Source of the DNA: Odobenus rosmarus divergens
Lineage: Eukaryota; Chordata; Mammalia; Carnivora; Odobenidae
Assembly (NCBI RefSeq): GCF_000321225.1
Contig: NW_004450276.1
Coordinates: 2,355,478 to 2,419,477, forward strand
Reading direction: 5' to 3'
DNA: 64,000 nt
Each line of letters begins with the position of its first letter. The first letter of the stretch is position 1. The notes below the pieces were generated by a model. That model was not told where the DNA came from, did no database searches, and saw only the letters and a list, made by a program, of their open reading frames with translations. This document shows, one piece after another, positions 11,958-23,027 of this stretch. The position numbers and the translations under genes are program-made.

Positions 11958-13121
11958 AGCATATATCTTTTCAAATTAGTGTTTTTGTTTTCATTGGATA
12001 AATACCCAGTAGTGGAATTACTGGGTCATATGGTAATTCTATTTTTAATTTTTGAGGGAATCTCCATGCTGTTTTCCACAGTGGCTGTTATCTATTTACA
12101 TTCCCACCAAAGGTACACGAGGGTTCCTTTTTCTTCACATCCTCACTGACACTTTTTATTTCTTGTCTTTTTGATACTAGCAGTTCTGACAGGTGTGAGG
12201 TGATATCTCATTGTGGTCTTGATTTGCATTTCCCTGATGGTGAGTGATGTTGAGCATCTTTTTAAGTGTCTGTTGGCCATCCGCCTGTCTTCTTTGGAAA
12301 ATATCTCCTCAGGTCGTCTACAAATTTTTAATTGGATTATTTATATTTTTTGGTATTGACTTGTATAAGTTCTTTATGTATTTTGGATATTAACCCCTTA
12401 TCAGATACATCATTTGCAAATATCTTTCCCCATTAGTAGGCTTTTTGTATTGTTGTTGGGTTTTTTCCCCACTGTGCAAAAGCTCTTTATTTCGGTGTAG
12501 TTCCAATTGTTTATTTTGCTTTTGTTTCCTTTGCCTGAGGAGACATATCCAGAAAAATGCTGCTACAGCCATTGTCAATTGATTTGTGTGTCTGTTTTTG
12601 TGCCACTCGCATACTATTTTGACTATTACAGTTTTGTAGTATATCTTGAAATGTGGACCTCCATCTTTGTTCTTCTTCCTCAAGATTGTTTTGGCTATTT
12701 GGGATCTTTTGCAGTTCTATACAAATTTTAGGATTATTTATTCTAGTTTTGTGAAAAATACTATTGGTATTTTGATAGGAAGTGCATTGAATCTGTAAAT
12801 TGCTTTGGGTAGTACGGGCATTTCAACAATATTCATTCTTCCAGTTCATGAGCATGATATGTACTTCCATCTGTGTTGTCTTCAATTTCTTTCATCATTG
12901 TTTTAGTTTTCAGGGTACAGGTCTTTCACCTCTTTGGTTAAGTTTATTCCTAGGTATTTTCTTCTTGTGATGCAATTGTAAATGAGATTGTTTGCTTAAT
13001 TTCTGTTTCTGCTAATTCATTCTGAGTGTATAGTCATACAACAGATTTCTGTAAATTAATTTTGTATCCTGCAACTTCACTGAATTATTACTTCTAATAT
13101 CACCAGTTCTTTTGGTTTCAC

Positions 13122-13765
13122 CATGCAAGTATCCTGAACAGATCCCTTCATCTCCTCCCCCTCCTCTGCCAACTAAACTGGATCTCTATATCTTCTGCCT
13201 GGACCACTACAGTGGTCAGCTGATTTCCACTCTCTCCTCCCTCCAGCTCATTTCCCATGCTGCATGTAACCAGTTTGATCTTTCCTAAATGAAAGTCGAG
13301 TCATATACCCCTCTTGCTAGAACCCCTCATTAACTTTTTTTATGCATTTTTATGACAAATACAAAACCCCTTAAAACTGCCTGCAGGCCTCGCATGGTCT
13401 GGCATGGCTTTCCTCTCCAGTCTCAGTAGAACTATCTTCCCTGTTAATGTCTCCACACTAGCGGTGCTTCGTCCTACAGGACCTTCTCCCTGGGTTGCTG
13501 TTCTTTTCTCCCTTTCACTGAATTAACATTATCATCTTTCATATCTCAGATTTTGTCTCATTTTCTCAGGGAAATCTTGGACCAAGTGAAATAGGAACTC
13601 TGTGGTCAGCTCTTACAGCACCTAAATTTTTTCTTTGAGTCATTTGTTGTAGTTGCGATTTTACGGTAAGAATACTGAGGATGAACTCTGTCTGCATCTA
13701 CTCCCCAGTGAATCTCCAGCTTCTTGTGTAGTGCCAGGCTCATACTGAATGCTCCAGGGACTCAT
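13122..13765 (+). mobile_element. L2 LINE, right part
   Basis: The L2 3' order resumes here: 'ttctgcctggaccactacag', 'ccagtttgatctttcctaaat', 'gtcgagtcatatacccctc', 'gcctcgcatggtctggcatgg', and a decayed terminal part 'tagtgccaggctcatactgaatg'. With 10785-10963 it forms one ancient element split by an L1. Confidence 0.75.
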
Positions 13766-14035
13766 GAAGCAGATAAATGTATAAGGCACATTCTCTTCTC
13801 ACAATTTGCTAAACTCAAAATGTCAAAATAATCCAAACCAAATAGAAATTTGTAAAACTCTTGGATAATCCTAATTTGCTTGAGGAGGAAACTAATGTTT
13901 TACTATCGGATTATTTTGACCAACAGTTGGATACATTTTTCTTGTAGCAAACATTAACAGAGCAGATATACTGGGTACACTCCCATCAACCATGCTAACC
14001 AGTATGTAGGTTGCATAAAACGTTGGGACAGTTCC

Positions 14036-14226
14036 GGGACACCTGGGTGGCTCAGTTGGTTAAGAGTCTGTCTTCAGCTCAGGTCATGATATCAGGGTCC
14101 TGGGATAGAGCCCCATGTTGGGCTCCCTGCTCAGCAGGGGGTCTGCTTCTCCCTTTCCCTCTGCCCTTCCCCCCTGCTCATGCTCACTCTCTCCCTCTCA
14201 AATAAATAAATAAAATCTTTAAAAAA
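14036..14226 (+). mobile_element. Can-SINE
   Basis: Head 'gggacacctgggtggctcag', body 'gtcttcagctcaggtcatg', 'gctccctgctcagcaggggg', a CT-rich block, then (AAAT)n and 'aatctttaaaaaa'. I see no convincing target duplication, so flanks have drifted or were trimmed. Confidence 0.95.
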
Positions 14227-16536
14227 GTAAAATTCATGACAATGGAACAAAACACGAAGAAAAATGAATGCTGGGAAGAAATGGATGATCCTGTCATATA
14301 AAACTAAAAACAAAAAAAAAAAATCAAACACATCGAGTAAAAGGCATTTAGAATAAAACATTTCAACAAAGGTGGATGTAAGAAAAAATACATAAGATAC
14401 TGCTGTAATGGAGTTTTAAAATTGCATTGAAGAGACTAGTTTTAGAGTAATAACAGAAAATGTATACTTTTTTAATGTGTTCTTTTTTAATTTGTTCCAT
14501 TAAATATACAGGTGACCTGTAGAAAGGTATATGGAAAACAGAAATTAACAATTACTTAACAATAGGCATAAAAATGTGTCAGGGGAAAATAAAGGTAAAA
14601 ATCAAGATGTACTTGAAATTCCCAAGGATAAACTTAAAGAGAGATGTGTATAACGTATTTAAGCTAGAAGATAAGCATCTTCCATTAAGGCCCCATCTCC
14701 AGGATAGATGGACATAAGGGTTTGAGGGAGAAAGGGAACGTATGCATTACAGATAAGATTGGCTGAATCAACTTCATTGGACTCTGAAGTGTTGACTGTC
14801 ACAGGTGGCTTGCCCTAGAATACACAAAGCTGTCTTTTCAGCTACTGTGTCTCTAATGGGGACTCTATGGGGAGTGAACTCTAATGGGGACTAAGATGGT
14901 GAATTAAAACTGCATCACCAAAGATCCTTTCCCTCATGCCTAGAGAAATAAGCAAATGTTCATTAAAAAGGCAAACAATTTTTTTAACAGCAACCAAATA
15001 AGGAAAGGGACATTATCTAAAGAAATCATTTTCAAAAACTGGCATCTAAGGAAACAGAAGATTGTGGGTAGAGGCATGTCCACAGTTCAATTCTTACGAG
15101 TTAGCAATCTTGAGAATTCCTACACACACCTTTGTATTTTCCTTCTAAAAGCAAGGAGTCGTGGAAACTAGTAAAAATGGGTGAAACAGAAAGTAAACAG
15201 CAGGACCAGCATTTTCTGCAGAAATGAAAGCTTCAGACCTCCATAATGAATTGAAGAAATTTTCCAAAGGAAAAGGGTCACTCCATCATTTGACAATTAA
15301 CAAAATCTCAGAAGAGAGACCAAAGCCCAGGTATTATAACAGAGACTTTCTGCTACTTAGTTGGGTCCCTTGTTCCCACACCTCCATCCCACTATACACA
15401 CAAATACACATTCACATGCTCTCATTTCATAAAAACAGACAGAATGTGAGAAATGTACCCCTTGATGAATGAACTGTAACTCAGAGGTAGAAACAAACTG
15501 ATCTGGAGAATCATGGAAAGAATTTACTCACCCTGTAACAAATAAAATGATAGGGCAGAGCTGCCTGAGCATGAACCAAAACCAGAAACAAAAGACCAAA
15601 TAAAATGCTACATCAAAAAAACACTTTAAAAAGGAAAATACAATGCAAAGCAAAACAACAACAACAGCAACAAAACCACACCTCCAAAGAAACACCAAGG
15701 TGCTGAAAGAAATTTCTCACAATTGCTTCTTACATGGTATGATTGATAAGAACATGGATTTAATAAAATAACACTCATGGAAAACATGAAAAAAAAACCA
15801 CAACTGAATTTTAAAAAGGAGATAGCGGTTATAAGGAAATAGAGGATCAAAACAATATCATTTCCAAACTACTGTATCAATCAGAAACAGCAAGAAAAAG
15901 ATTATAAACCATAGATGACTGAATTACTGACACAAAAGAAAGGCTTGGGATAATCATAGTGACTACAAATGAGAAAGGCTAGTATTAAAAGCAATTAGAG
16001 AGAAACTAATAGACACAGAAGGCAGACAAAGGTGAGCCAACATAAAGATAATTGATATTTAGCAGGGGAGGAGGAAAAACTCAGTAAGACACAAGATGTA
16101 TTCTTTGAAATGAAGAAAAAATGAGATTGCAAGAACTCACTGTATTCCATAAAAATACTATACAAAATATTTATTGAACTGCAAGGATTTTCTTTTAAAA
16201 AAAAAGAATTATTCAGATGAGGGAGAAATCAAATTTCTTCCAGTTTCTCCATATACCTCTTAGTTCCAGAGAGCAGTGGAACATTTTCTACAAAGTTGTC
16301 AGTGACAGGGTGTGTGATCTAAGGATATTGTTCCCATCTGAAATATCCGTCCAATATAATGGCAAACATGAGAAACCTCAGAGAATATTTAATCCATGAG
16401 CCTCTTTTGAGAATCTTCCTTTCCAATGAAATCCAACCATTTAATGCTCAGATCAAGAGAGAGAGAGAGCTCAAGAAAAAAGGTACTATGGGAAAAGGTC
16501 TATAATAAGCATCAAATCCATTTTAATATAGAACTG
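14227..16536 (+). other. No gene seen; A-rich decayed sequence, possibly HAL1/L1 5' region
   Basis: The plus strand is strongly A-rich over more than 1.5 kb (about 14900-16200), as expected for sense-strand L1 or HAL1 ORF1-like sequence. The longest open frame is 82 codons. I cannot match specific ORF1 motifs, so the assignment rests on composition. A purine tract (ga)n lies near 16458-16470. Confidence 0.3.
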
Positions 16537-16643
16537 CACTGAGCACAGAGCTCGACTTGGGGCTGGATCTCATGACTCTGAAATCATGACCTGAGCCAAA
16601 ACCAAGAGTCAGATGCTTAACCAACTGAGCCACCCAAGCACCC
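16537..16643 (-). mobile_element. Can-SINE fragment, head half only
   Basis: This reads 'gctggatctcatgactctg', 'catgacctgagccaaaacc', 'cttaaccaactgagccaccc', 'aagcacccc'. The pyrimidine block and A-tail are absent. LINE-driven insertion usually truncates the other end, so later deletion is the more likely cause. Confidence 0.9.
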
Positions 16644-17675
16644 CTCTCCTACTCCCTTTCTTAGCTATAGAGGGATCATTTAGGAAATACTGTCTGTTGT
16701 GTAAAACAATCATTATTTGAGGTTCGACAACTTGTTCTTTTTATTTAATTACAAAGATAAAATATTTTTAAATATATTGCAATACTTACATGTAGTCTTA
16801 GATAAGTTGAGAAGTATTATAAGAATCTAGATGACAATACTAAATATAAAGATACCATATTTCATCCAAGTAGATTCATAGCTTTTGATTTATATCTATG
16901 ATTGATTTATCCCTACCAAAATCACAAAGGTATTCTTTGTAAAGTAAGAAAAAAAGTAATCTTTAAACATTAAAATGTTTTAGCGGAGTGAGAATGTAAA
17001 CGGAGCAGAGTAGGAAGTGACTCATTTATGCTTTCTAATTTGTTTAGCCACTTAATCAGTCGGCAAAATTTTCCTCACCGTGGCCCTATTGGTGCATAAG
17101 CTCCTCTGGTCTTGAGCAGCAGAGCTTCATGAGTTTGGATGGGCCATACATGTTTCACAACATAACATAAACACCCAAATTAGAGGAACGTTGTAAGTAT
17201 TTGGCAATAGAGATCCTTTCCTCTAGCTAAAACACAAAGGGGAATGTGTCCCACATTCTACCTGGTACATTTCTATAGCAAACTAGATTTTGCGTTAACC
17301 TGAGCAAATTAGGTGGTATCTTAATTGTTTTTATTTGTAACAAATTTTACTGACTTTAAACTTTTATGTGTGTATTTTACTGGAAAGTCAGAGAAATGAC
17401 TTTTGAAATGTTTATACAAATAGTGATTATCACTAAAACGAGCTCCCATATTGTATAATATTTTGAAAGAGGAAAGTGGCAAGCAGATTAGTCTTTTTGG
17501 TTATTATAGTATATTCAAGTAACAATCAACAAAAAAAGGAGATGCATTCAAAAATACCAACAGGACATTCAAGAAAACACCCAACTGGCCTTCAATTTAT
17601 GCAATATATATTAAAAAAACACAAGAAAACAATGAAGTAAGAATATGTAACAAATAATATTAAAATTTATATTGA
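16644..17675. other. No gene seen; AT-rich unique sequence
   Basis: Nothing is recognisable here. The piece 16985-17165 is less AT-rich than its flanks and carries well-spaced short motifs (agtgactcat is AP-1-like), making it the only part I would test for conservation. Confidence 0.55.
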
Positions 17676-17822
17676 GGGCATGCTTGGGTGGCTCAGTCCG
17701 CTAAGCGTCTGCCTTCAGCTCAGGTCATGATCCCAAGGTCCTGGGATCAAACTCCCACATCAGGCTCCCCATTCAGCAGGAAGTCTGCTTCTCCCTCTGT
17801 CTCTGCCCCTCCCCCTGCTCCT

Positions 17823-17854
<32 letters not shown>

Positions 17855-17893
17855 ACTCTCTGTCTCTCAAATAAATAAAATCTTTAAAAAAAA
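17676..17893 (+). mobile_element. Can-SINE with long CT-rich region
   Basis: The head is mutated ('gggcatgcttgggtggctcag'), then 'gtctgccttcagctcagg', 'gatcaaactcccacatcagg', a long (TC)n block at 17823-17870 and 'aataaaatctttaaaaaa'. Loss of CpGs in the head suggests it is older than the copies at 33.8 or 20.5 kb. Confidence 0.95.
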
Positions 17894-18744
17894 TGTATTG
17901 GGATAAGTAGTTAGCTACTTAAAAAAATTAGATCCATGTCTTACTATCAAAACCAGTTAAGGAGTTAAATAAAACATGTCCTTGGGTAAAGAGTTTAATA
18001 TAAAACAAATTATGGTTAGAATAAAAGAGTGATGCTTTATGAGGACAAGGAGAAAGTAAAAAAAATCTTGGTTTTGATATGATAGAAAAAACTCACAAAA
18101 AACAATGTACTGTTATTTTAAAATATTAAACTGCATACAAGAAAACAAATAAAATGACAAGGGAAGCCAGGAAAATATTTGAAGAAAGTGCATAAATGAA
18201 GACTCAAAATACCTCATAGTTTCTACAAATTGGTAAGGCTACAGCAATAAGGAAATTAAATTTAAAAGTGTCTGTATTGTAAATGCAATTAAGTAAAAAT
18301 GGCTAAATTTTTAAAGAAACTATGCAAAAAAAACCTTCAAATTCACACACTGAGATATGAACTAATATTTTTCACTTCCTAAAGCAACAGTATTGTTATA
18401 TTTTCAATAAAATTGGAACAAATGCATCAGACATTCTGGTAGATATGAAAGGAAATTATATTAGAACTCCCAGGACCCCTAAGACAAAATCCCTCAATTT
18501 CAATAGCAATCTCGACTCACTGTTGTATTAAATATGACAAAAAATAAGCAGAAAGTTCCAGGGAAGACATTGATTGAAGTTAAGAAACAAATGGTGATTC
18601 AGAAGACTCCTGCATAGCTAGGTGGGAAATTTTGTGTTCAAGGGTGAGGCCGCTGAGCCCCTCTCCTGGGATCATGCTGGACAGTGTGGGAACTGGAAGA
18701 AAGTTGAAAGAGGCAACCACCCAAGACAGGCTGGCAAAGTTGAA
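17894..18744 (+). other. No gene seen; A-rich sequence
   Basis: The A-rich plus-strand character of 14.9-16.2 kb continues to about 18450, which could mean one old LINE was split by the two SINEs here. From about 18580 composition becomes balanced and unique. Confidence 0.35.
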
Positions 18745-18970
18745 AGTGCAGGGGGTTTGGTGTCCAAGGGTTTTGAGCTGGAATCCCAGCTCTGGCACTA
18801 ACCAGCACGTGTCCTTGGATGTGTCACGTCACCCAGGAACCCGGTTTCCTCAGCTGTGAAACTGAGCTACTACTCACTGACACTCCATTTCTGGGGAGAG
18901 TTACATGATTCAGTGCATACAAGGGAGAAGGTGCTGGCTCTTGTCGTGGACTTTTGGAAAAGCACTCACT
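18745..18970 (+). mobile_element. MIR SINE
   Basis: Sense MIR motifs appear in order: 'ttttgagctggaatcccagctctggcac' (read in two parts), 'tccttggatgtgtcacg', 'tttcctcagctgtgaaactgagc', and 'gagagttacatgattcagtg'. Length and divergence are typical of MIR. Confidence 0.7.
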
Positions 18971-19555
18971 TAGCAGGAGCCAACTGGCTTCTCCTGAGTA
19001 CAGTGTCCTTGCTATCTGCTGCAATGACCTTGGCTGCAAGACTATTACCTCATTAAAACCCCATCACGAAAGAGTCTGTTTGGAACCACAGATGTCTGGT
19101 TTCTTTGCTGAGATCCATATAGAATAAGATCACTGAGCTCAGCAATGAATTTCTGACATCAAAATTTAACCTTTGAACAAAAACCATTTAAAGACTAAAA
19201 GTAGAATGATTAAACCATTTCCCAACCTCCATATGCCTATAGTGATGGAGGTCCCTGTAGGGTATGACTTTTTCTAATGTGCAACCTCATCTCTCATTTA
19301 AAAAAAAATTGCTAATGCATATCAGGTGAAACATAACACTGCTTCTTGCCCACAGCAGAGACATCTGTTAAGTGCACCTTGGAAATTTTGCCTGGGAGTT
19401 GGATTTCAGTCGTGCATTTCACATTTCTGAACAGTATTCCTGATTCTTTTGTCAACCTTATGGAGGATGTCTTGAGGCTCGTTAGGGTTCCATGGTGAAG
19501 CATCCTTGGAGAAGGATGTGTGCTCCCAACCCAGCACACACAGGCATGGGAGCTG
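18971..19555. other. No gene seen; unique sequence
   Basis: This is balanced-composition DNA between a MIR and an MLT1 LTR. An A-run lies at 19300-19309. No splice-flanked open frame is visible. Confidence 0.6.
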
Positions 19556-20042
19556 ACAAATGTTCCCCGCCAAAGTGGACTCTATCCTAATCCCTGGAAC
19601 CCGTGAATATATTACCTGACATGGTGAAAGGGATTTTGCAGATGTGATTTTGTAAAGATCTTGAGCTGGGAAGGATTATCCTGGATTATCCCAGGAGGCC
19701 CAGAGTAATCGCCAGGGTCCTTACAAGAGAAGGAGACAAGAGATTCGGCAGCAGAAAAGGAGATGGTGACCACAGAAGCAGAGTTCAGAGGGATGTGATT
19801 GCTGGCTTTGAAGATGGAAAAGGGGCCAGGAGCCAAGGAATGTGGCAGCTTCTCGAAGCTGAAAAAGGCAAGGAAACTGGCTCTCCCCTAGAGTCTCCCA
19901 AAGGAACACATCCCCGAGGATACACCCCAAGGTGACACTCATTTTGGAACCTCTGACCTCCAGAACTGTAAGATAATAAATTTGTGTTGTTTTAAGCCAC
20001 TGGGTCGGTGGTAATTGGTCACAGCGGCTGTGGGACTTGAAC
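19556..20042 (+). mobile_element. MaLR (MLT1-like) LTR, near full length
   Basis: The order is that of a MaLR LTR: 'ctaatccctggaacccgtg', 'ttgcagatgtgattttg', 'ggattatcctggattatccc', 'agggtccttacaagag', 'gagccaaggaatgtggc', 'ctgacctccagaactgtaag', 'ataataaatttgtgttg', 'ttttaagccactgggtc'. The AATAAA near 19975 is in the expected polyadenylation position. A 150-codon antisense open frame across it is a by-product. Confidence 0.8.
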
Positions 20043-20493
20043 AGAAGGACATGGTGTATAGAGTTGCCCCTGGCGGGCCTGTTGTGTGTGTCACGGCGAA
20101 GTACGGAGGAACCACAAGGTTGTCGCCTGTGCTCATTTTTATTTTTGCCAAAACAACGCAGAATGTGTTTCATCTTTTGGGTTAGCCATGTGATTACCTC
20201 TCCTCCACCAAGAAGTAAGAAGGTCAGCTGCAGCTAGGCATTATCCTCTCCAGCGGGGTGCATTCTAAAGCAGAGCAGAGCATTTTCATTTAAGAGAGAG
20301 AGAAAATCCTGGGGAGGTGAAGGGATGGGGTTGGAAGTGTTCCTACTTTCCTTTATACAGCAAGAACTTTCATTTATTTTTATTCTGACCTTGCTTTCAA
20401 CTATACGTAGTTCTCATACTAATCAGGAGCTGGGAAGCAGTCCGTGGGCATCATGGGGTAGGAGCTGGGGAGGAGATATAAAGGGGAATTATT
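20043..20493. other. No gene seen; unique sequence
   Basis: A GA-rich run lies at 20295-20305. The remaining sequence shows no repeat family or exon signature that I recognise. Confidence 0.6.
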
Positions 20494-20693
20494 GGGGTGC
20501 CTAGGTGGCTCAGTCACTAAGCGTCTGCCTTCGGCTCAGGTCATGATCCCAGGGTCCTAGGATCGAGCCCCGCATCGGGCTCCCTGCTCTGCGGGAAGCC
20601 TGCTTCTCCCTCTCCCACTCCCCCTGCTTGTGTTCCCTCTCTCACTGTGTCTCTCTCTGTCAAATAAATAAAATCTTTAAAATAAAAAAAAAA
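20494..20693 (+). mobile_element. Can-SINE, younger arctoid type
   Basis: Head 'tggggtgcctaggtggctc', body 'gtctgccttcggctcagg', 'gatcgagccccgcatcgggc', 'cccactccccctgcttgtg', 'tgtctctctctgtcaaataa', A-tail to 20693. Near-consensus body and intact CpGs point to a young insertion. Confidence 0.96.
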
Positions 20694-20924
20694 AGCAATC
20701 ATACACTCTGGCACTGGGAGAAAATGTTCAGAAGAAACCCTCTGTTGGCTCTTCCATTCCAAGAGTCCAGAGAGCAGCTCTTGGTCAAAAACTACAGCAC
20801 CTCCCTGGGTCCCTGGGGAAAAAAGCTTTAGTTGAAAGGTTGGATGCTCTGGTGGCCAAATACCACCTCCTCTTTCAGAACCGCCCCCCAAGAACTGAAG
20901 CCCTGCTTCCCATCCCCTGGCTCT

Positions 20925-21091
20925 GTGAGCTGAAGCCAGTTAGGTAACCGCTCAGTTTTCCCATGTGGTAAATGGGTACAAAAATACTAGCTTAAAGGAC
21001 TGATGTGAAAATTAAAAGAAAAATATAAAGAGCTTAGCACATAATGAGCGCTCCATCAATGTTAAGCTATCATTATAATTACTATAACCTT
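20925..21091 (+). mobile_element. MIR SINE, 3' part
   Basis: Sense MIR 3' half: 'agttaggtaaccgctcag', 'cccatgtggtaaatgggtac', 'aaggactgatgtgaaaat', 'gagcttagcacataatgagc', 'tccatcaatgttaagc'. A Can-SINE lies immediately downstream at 21111. Confidence 0.65.
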
Positions 21092-21110
21092 AGGGAACAT
21101 CAGAATTTTT

Positions 21111-21312
21111 ATTTTTTTAATTTTTTTTTAAAGATTTTATTTATTTATTTGACAGACACAGTGAGAGAAGGAACACAAGCAGGGGGAGTGGGAGAGGGAG
21201 AAGCAGGCTTCCCGCCGAGCAAGGAGCCTGATGTGGGGCTCGATCCCAGGACCCTGGGATCATGACCTGAGCCAAAGGCAGACGCTTAACGACTGAGCCA
21301 CCCAGGCACCCC
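21111..21312 (-). mobile_element. Can-SINE, younger type, with perfect target duplication
   Basis: An antisense SINE from a T-rich tail through 'gtgagagaaggaacacaagc' to head 'gagccacccaggcacccc'. A perfect 19-bp duplication, agggaacatcagaattttt, flanks it at 21092-21110 and 21313-21331, so the insertion limits are exact. Confidence 0.97.
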
Positions 21313-21417
21313 AGGGAACATCAGAATTTTTAAAAGGGAAACCTATAGGCTCCAATGTCTCTATTTCTTTAATTTTTTTTTTTTTTTTACAATATTATCC
21401 CTGCCTCTGTTACAAAA

Positions 21418-21945
21418 ATGAGCCAAAGGTGGCCTCCGTGTATTGGCCCGTGGGTTGTTTATTTCTTCAGGGGGCTGAAACCTGTTAGTTCAAAAGCCAG
21501 CTGGTGCCAAATGCAAATGCTTACATATCCAGTTGTTTTAAACATAGCCCCAAAGCAGATTTTTAGCCTTTTAGGGTCTGCCTGCTTTGCTTAACCCACG
21601 AATTTTACCCACGTGTACAAGCCATAAAAGGGCCCCAACCTACTTCAGACCTTTGGAGATCTCTGACCCAGGGGCTCTGGGTGATGATGCTGAGTGACAT
21701 CACCGAGGCCCCTCTTCCAGTCCCCTGGCTCCCTTTTCCTCCTCCCCTTCTGAGTAGCACCCCCTGGGTGCCATAGCCTCTGGATAGGCTCCCACTGTGA
21801 GGAACCTCCCCGCCCCCCCCCGCAGTGCAAATCTGTCAGTCACTCAATAAAACTTCTGTGTGTCATTGCCACCTCAGAGTCCTATCTTTTTCCTTGATCA
21901 TCTCCCAGATCCCTCAGACCCCCGCATTCTCTTTTCCAACTAACA
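21418..21945 (+). mobile_element. Probable solo LTR of an endogenous retrovirus (class I-like)
   Basis: LTR logic is visible without a confident family match: a TATA-like 'gccataaaaggg' at about 21623-21634, then about 215 bp further an AATAAA in 'cactcaataaaacttctgtg' (about 21846), then a U5-like 'cttgatcatctcccagatcc', 'cctcagacccccgcattc'. No internal retroviral coding sequence adjoins it. Both limits are approximate. It could instead be unique DNA containing a chance polyadenylation signal. Confidence 0.45.
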
Positions 21946-22806
21946 CCAACTCCCAGTAAAGGAACATTCAAGCACATTTTTGCTTCTCCCCCTCATAATA
22001 AGCTAAATAGAATCAAAGGACAGAAATGTAAATGTCTTAGTTTTCCATACAGTTGCCCAATTTGGGACATGAAGTGTTGGATATAGGAAGATTGTCAGGA
22101 ATGCCAAATATCTCAAATTATTACATTCTTTCCATCACACCTTAAAAAAAAAATCACACTAAGATTTTAGGCACATCTGTTGGTACTTTCCAAAATAAAT
22201 CTACCAAATGAGAGAAAATGAAATTCAAATGTAGAAACCTAAGCTTAGAAATTCAGCAGGAAAGCCTCACTTCTCCAGAGCCAATTAAGTTGAGTTAGGA
22301 CCCAAATGAACTGTTCTTTATGAAGGAGGAAAAATGTTTATATCAAACATAACAAGTTGGATCTTTCAAAAAAGGAAAATTCATAGTTCAATTATTTTTC
22401 CTTGGAATCTGTCTGGTTCACAAGTGGGAATATTAAAATATTAAAATCCTTCTGTGGTCAGTAATAAAAAAAATGGGCAGATACACTAGTTTTTAGATGT
22501 TGTTTATCCCTAACCAGATGACTCTCCCCAACTTCCACCCTTTTGATCTTCCCTTTGAGAAGACTGTTTTTCTGTTGCATCTATCATTCTTATAGCATTC
22601 TCAACTAATTAAATTGAATGGAAAGAAAAATTGAGATTATCTTCTTCATCTCTTTGCCTTCATGTTCCTTCACTGCTAGTACATTATTATAAGAAATTGA
22701 ACTTCTTTTGAAGACACCTTAGAAAACAATGTCTGTGATCTCATCTGACATGTCTGATATTACTCTCCAAAAGTTCTTCTTGTTATTCTATAATTTTGAA
22801 TCTTTG
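21946..22806. other. No gene seen; AT-rich unique sequence
   Basis: There is a short A-run at 22143-22152 and the direct doublet 'aatattaaaatattaaaat' near 22428-22447. Nothing else stands out. Confidence 0.6.
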
Positions 22807-22821
22807 TAGCCAACATCTTTT

Positions 22822-23012
22822 TTTAAAAAGATTTTATTTATGTAGAGAGAGAGTGTGAGCGGAGGGTGGGGCAGAGGGAGAGAGAGAATCTCAAGCAGAC
22901 TCTGTGCTGAGAGTGGAGCCCGACCTGGGTTCGATCCCAGACTCTGAGATCATGACCTGAGCCGGAATCAAGAGTCAGACGCTCAACCAACTGAGCCACC
23001 CAGGCGCCCCAA
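22822..23012 (-). mobile_element. Can-SINE, older type
   Basis: An antisense SINE: 'aagattttatttatg' tail, purine block, 'gagatcatgacctgagccgg', 'aatcaagagtcagacgctc', 'gagccacccaggcgcccc'. The 'caagagtcagacgctc' body marks the older type. A 15-bp duplication tagccaacatctttt lies at 22807-22821 and 23013-23027. Confidence 0.97.
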
Positions 23013-23027
23013 TAGCCAACATCTTTT

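Larger units (their letters stand above)
10965..13120 (-). mobile_element. L1, 5'-truncated and inserted in L2
   Basis: A poly-T at about 10966-10980 is the antisense A-tail, followed by an L1 3' UTR and then antisense ORF2: 'gtaatattccattgtatat', 'tacccagtagtggaattac', 'gacaggtgtgaggtgatatc', 'atttccctgatggtgag'. Compared with the younger L1 at 26807-29165, about 270 bp (equivalent to roughly 28115-28385) is missing near 12566-12580. Two Can-SINEs lie inside it. ORF2 is broken by many stops; the best surviving open piece is about 97 codons at 12390-12683. Confidence 0.9.

Noticed and set aside
19721..20173. 150-codon antisense open frame
   Set aside because: It lies mostly within the MaLR LTR at 19556-20042 and runs antisense to it; no protein family is recognisable.
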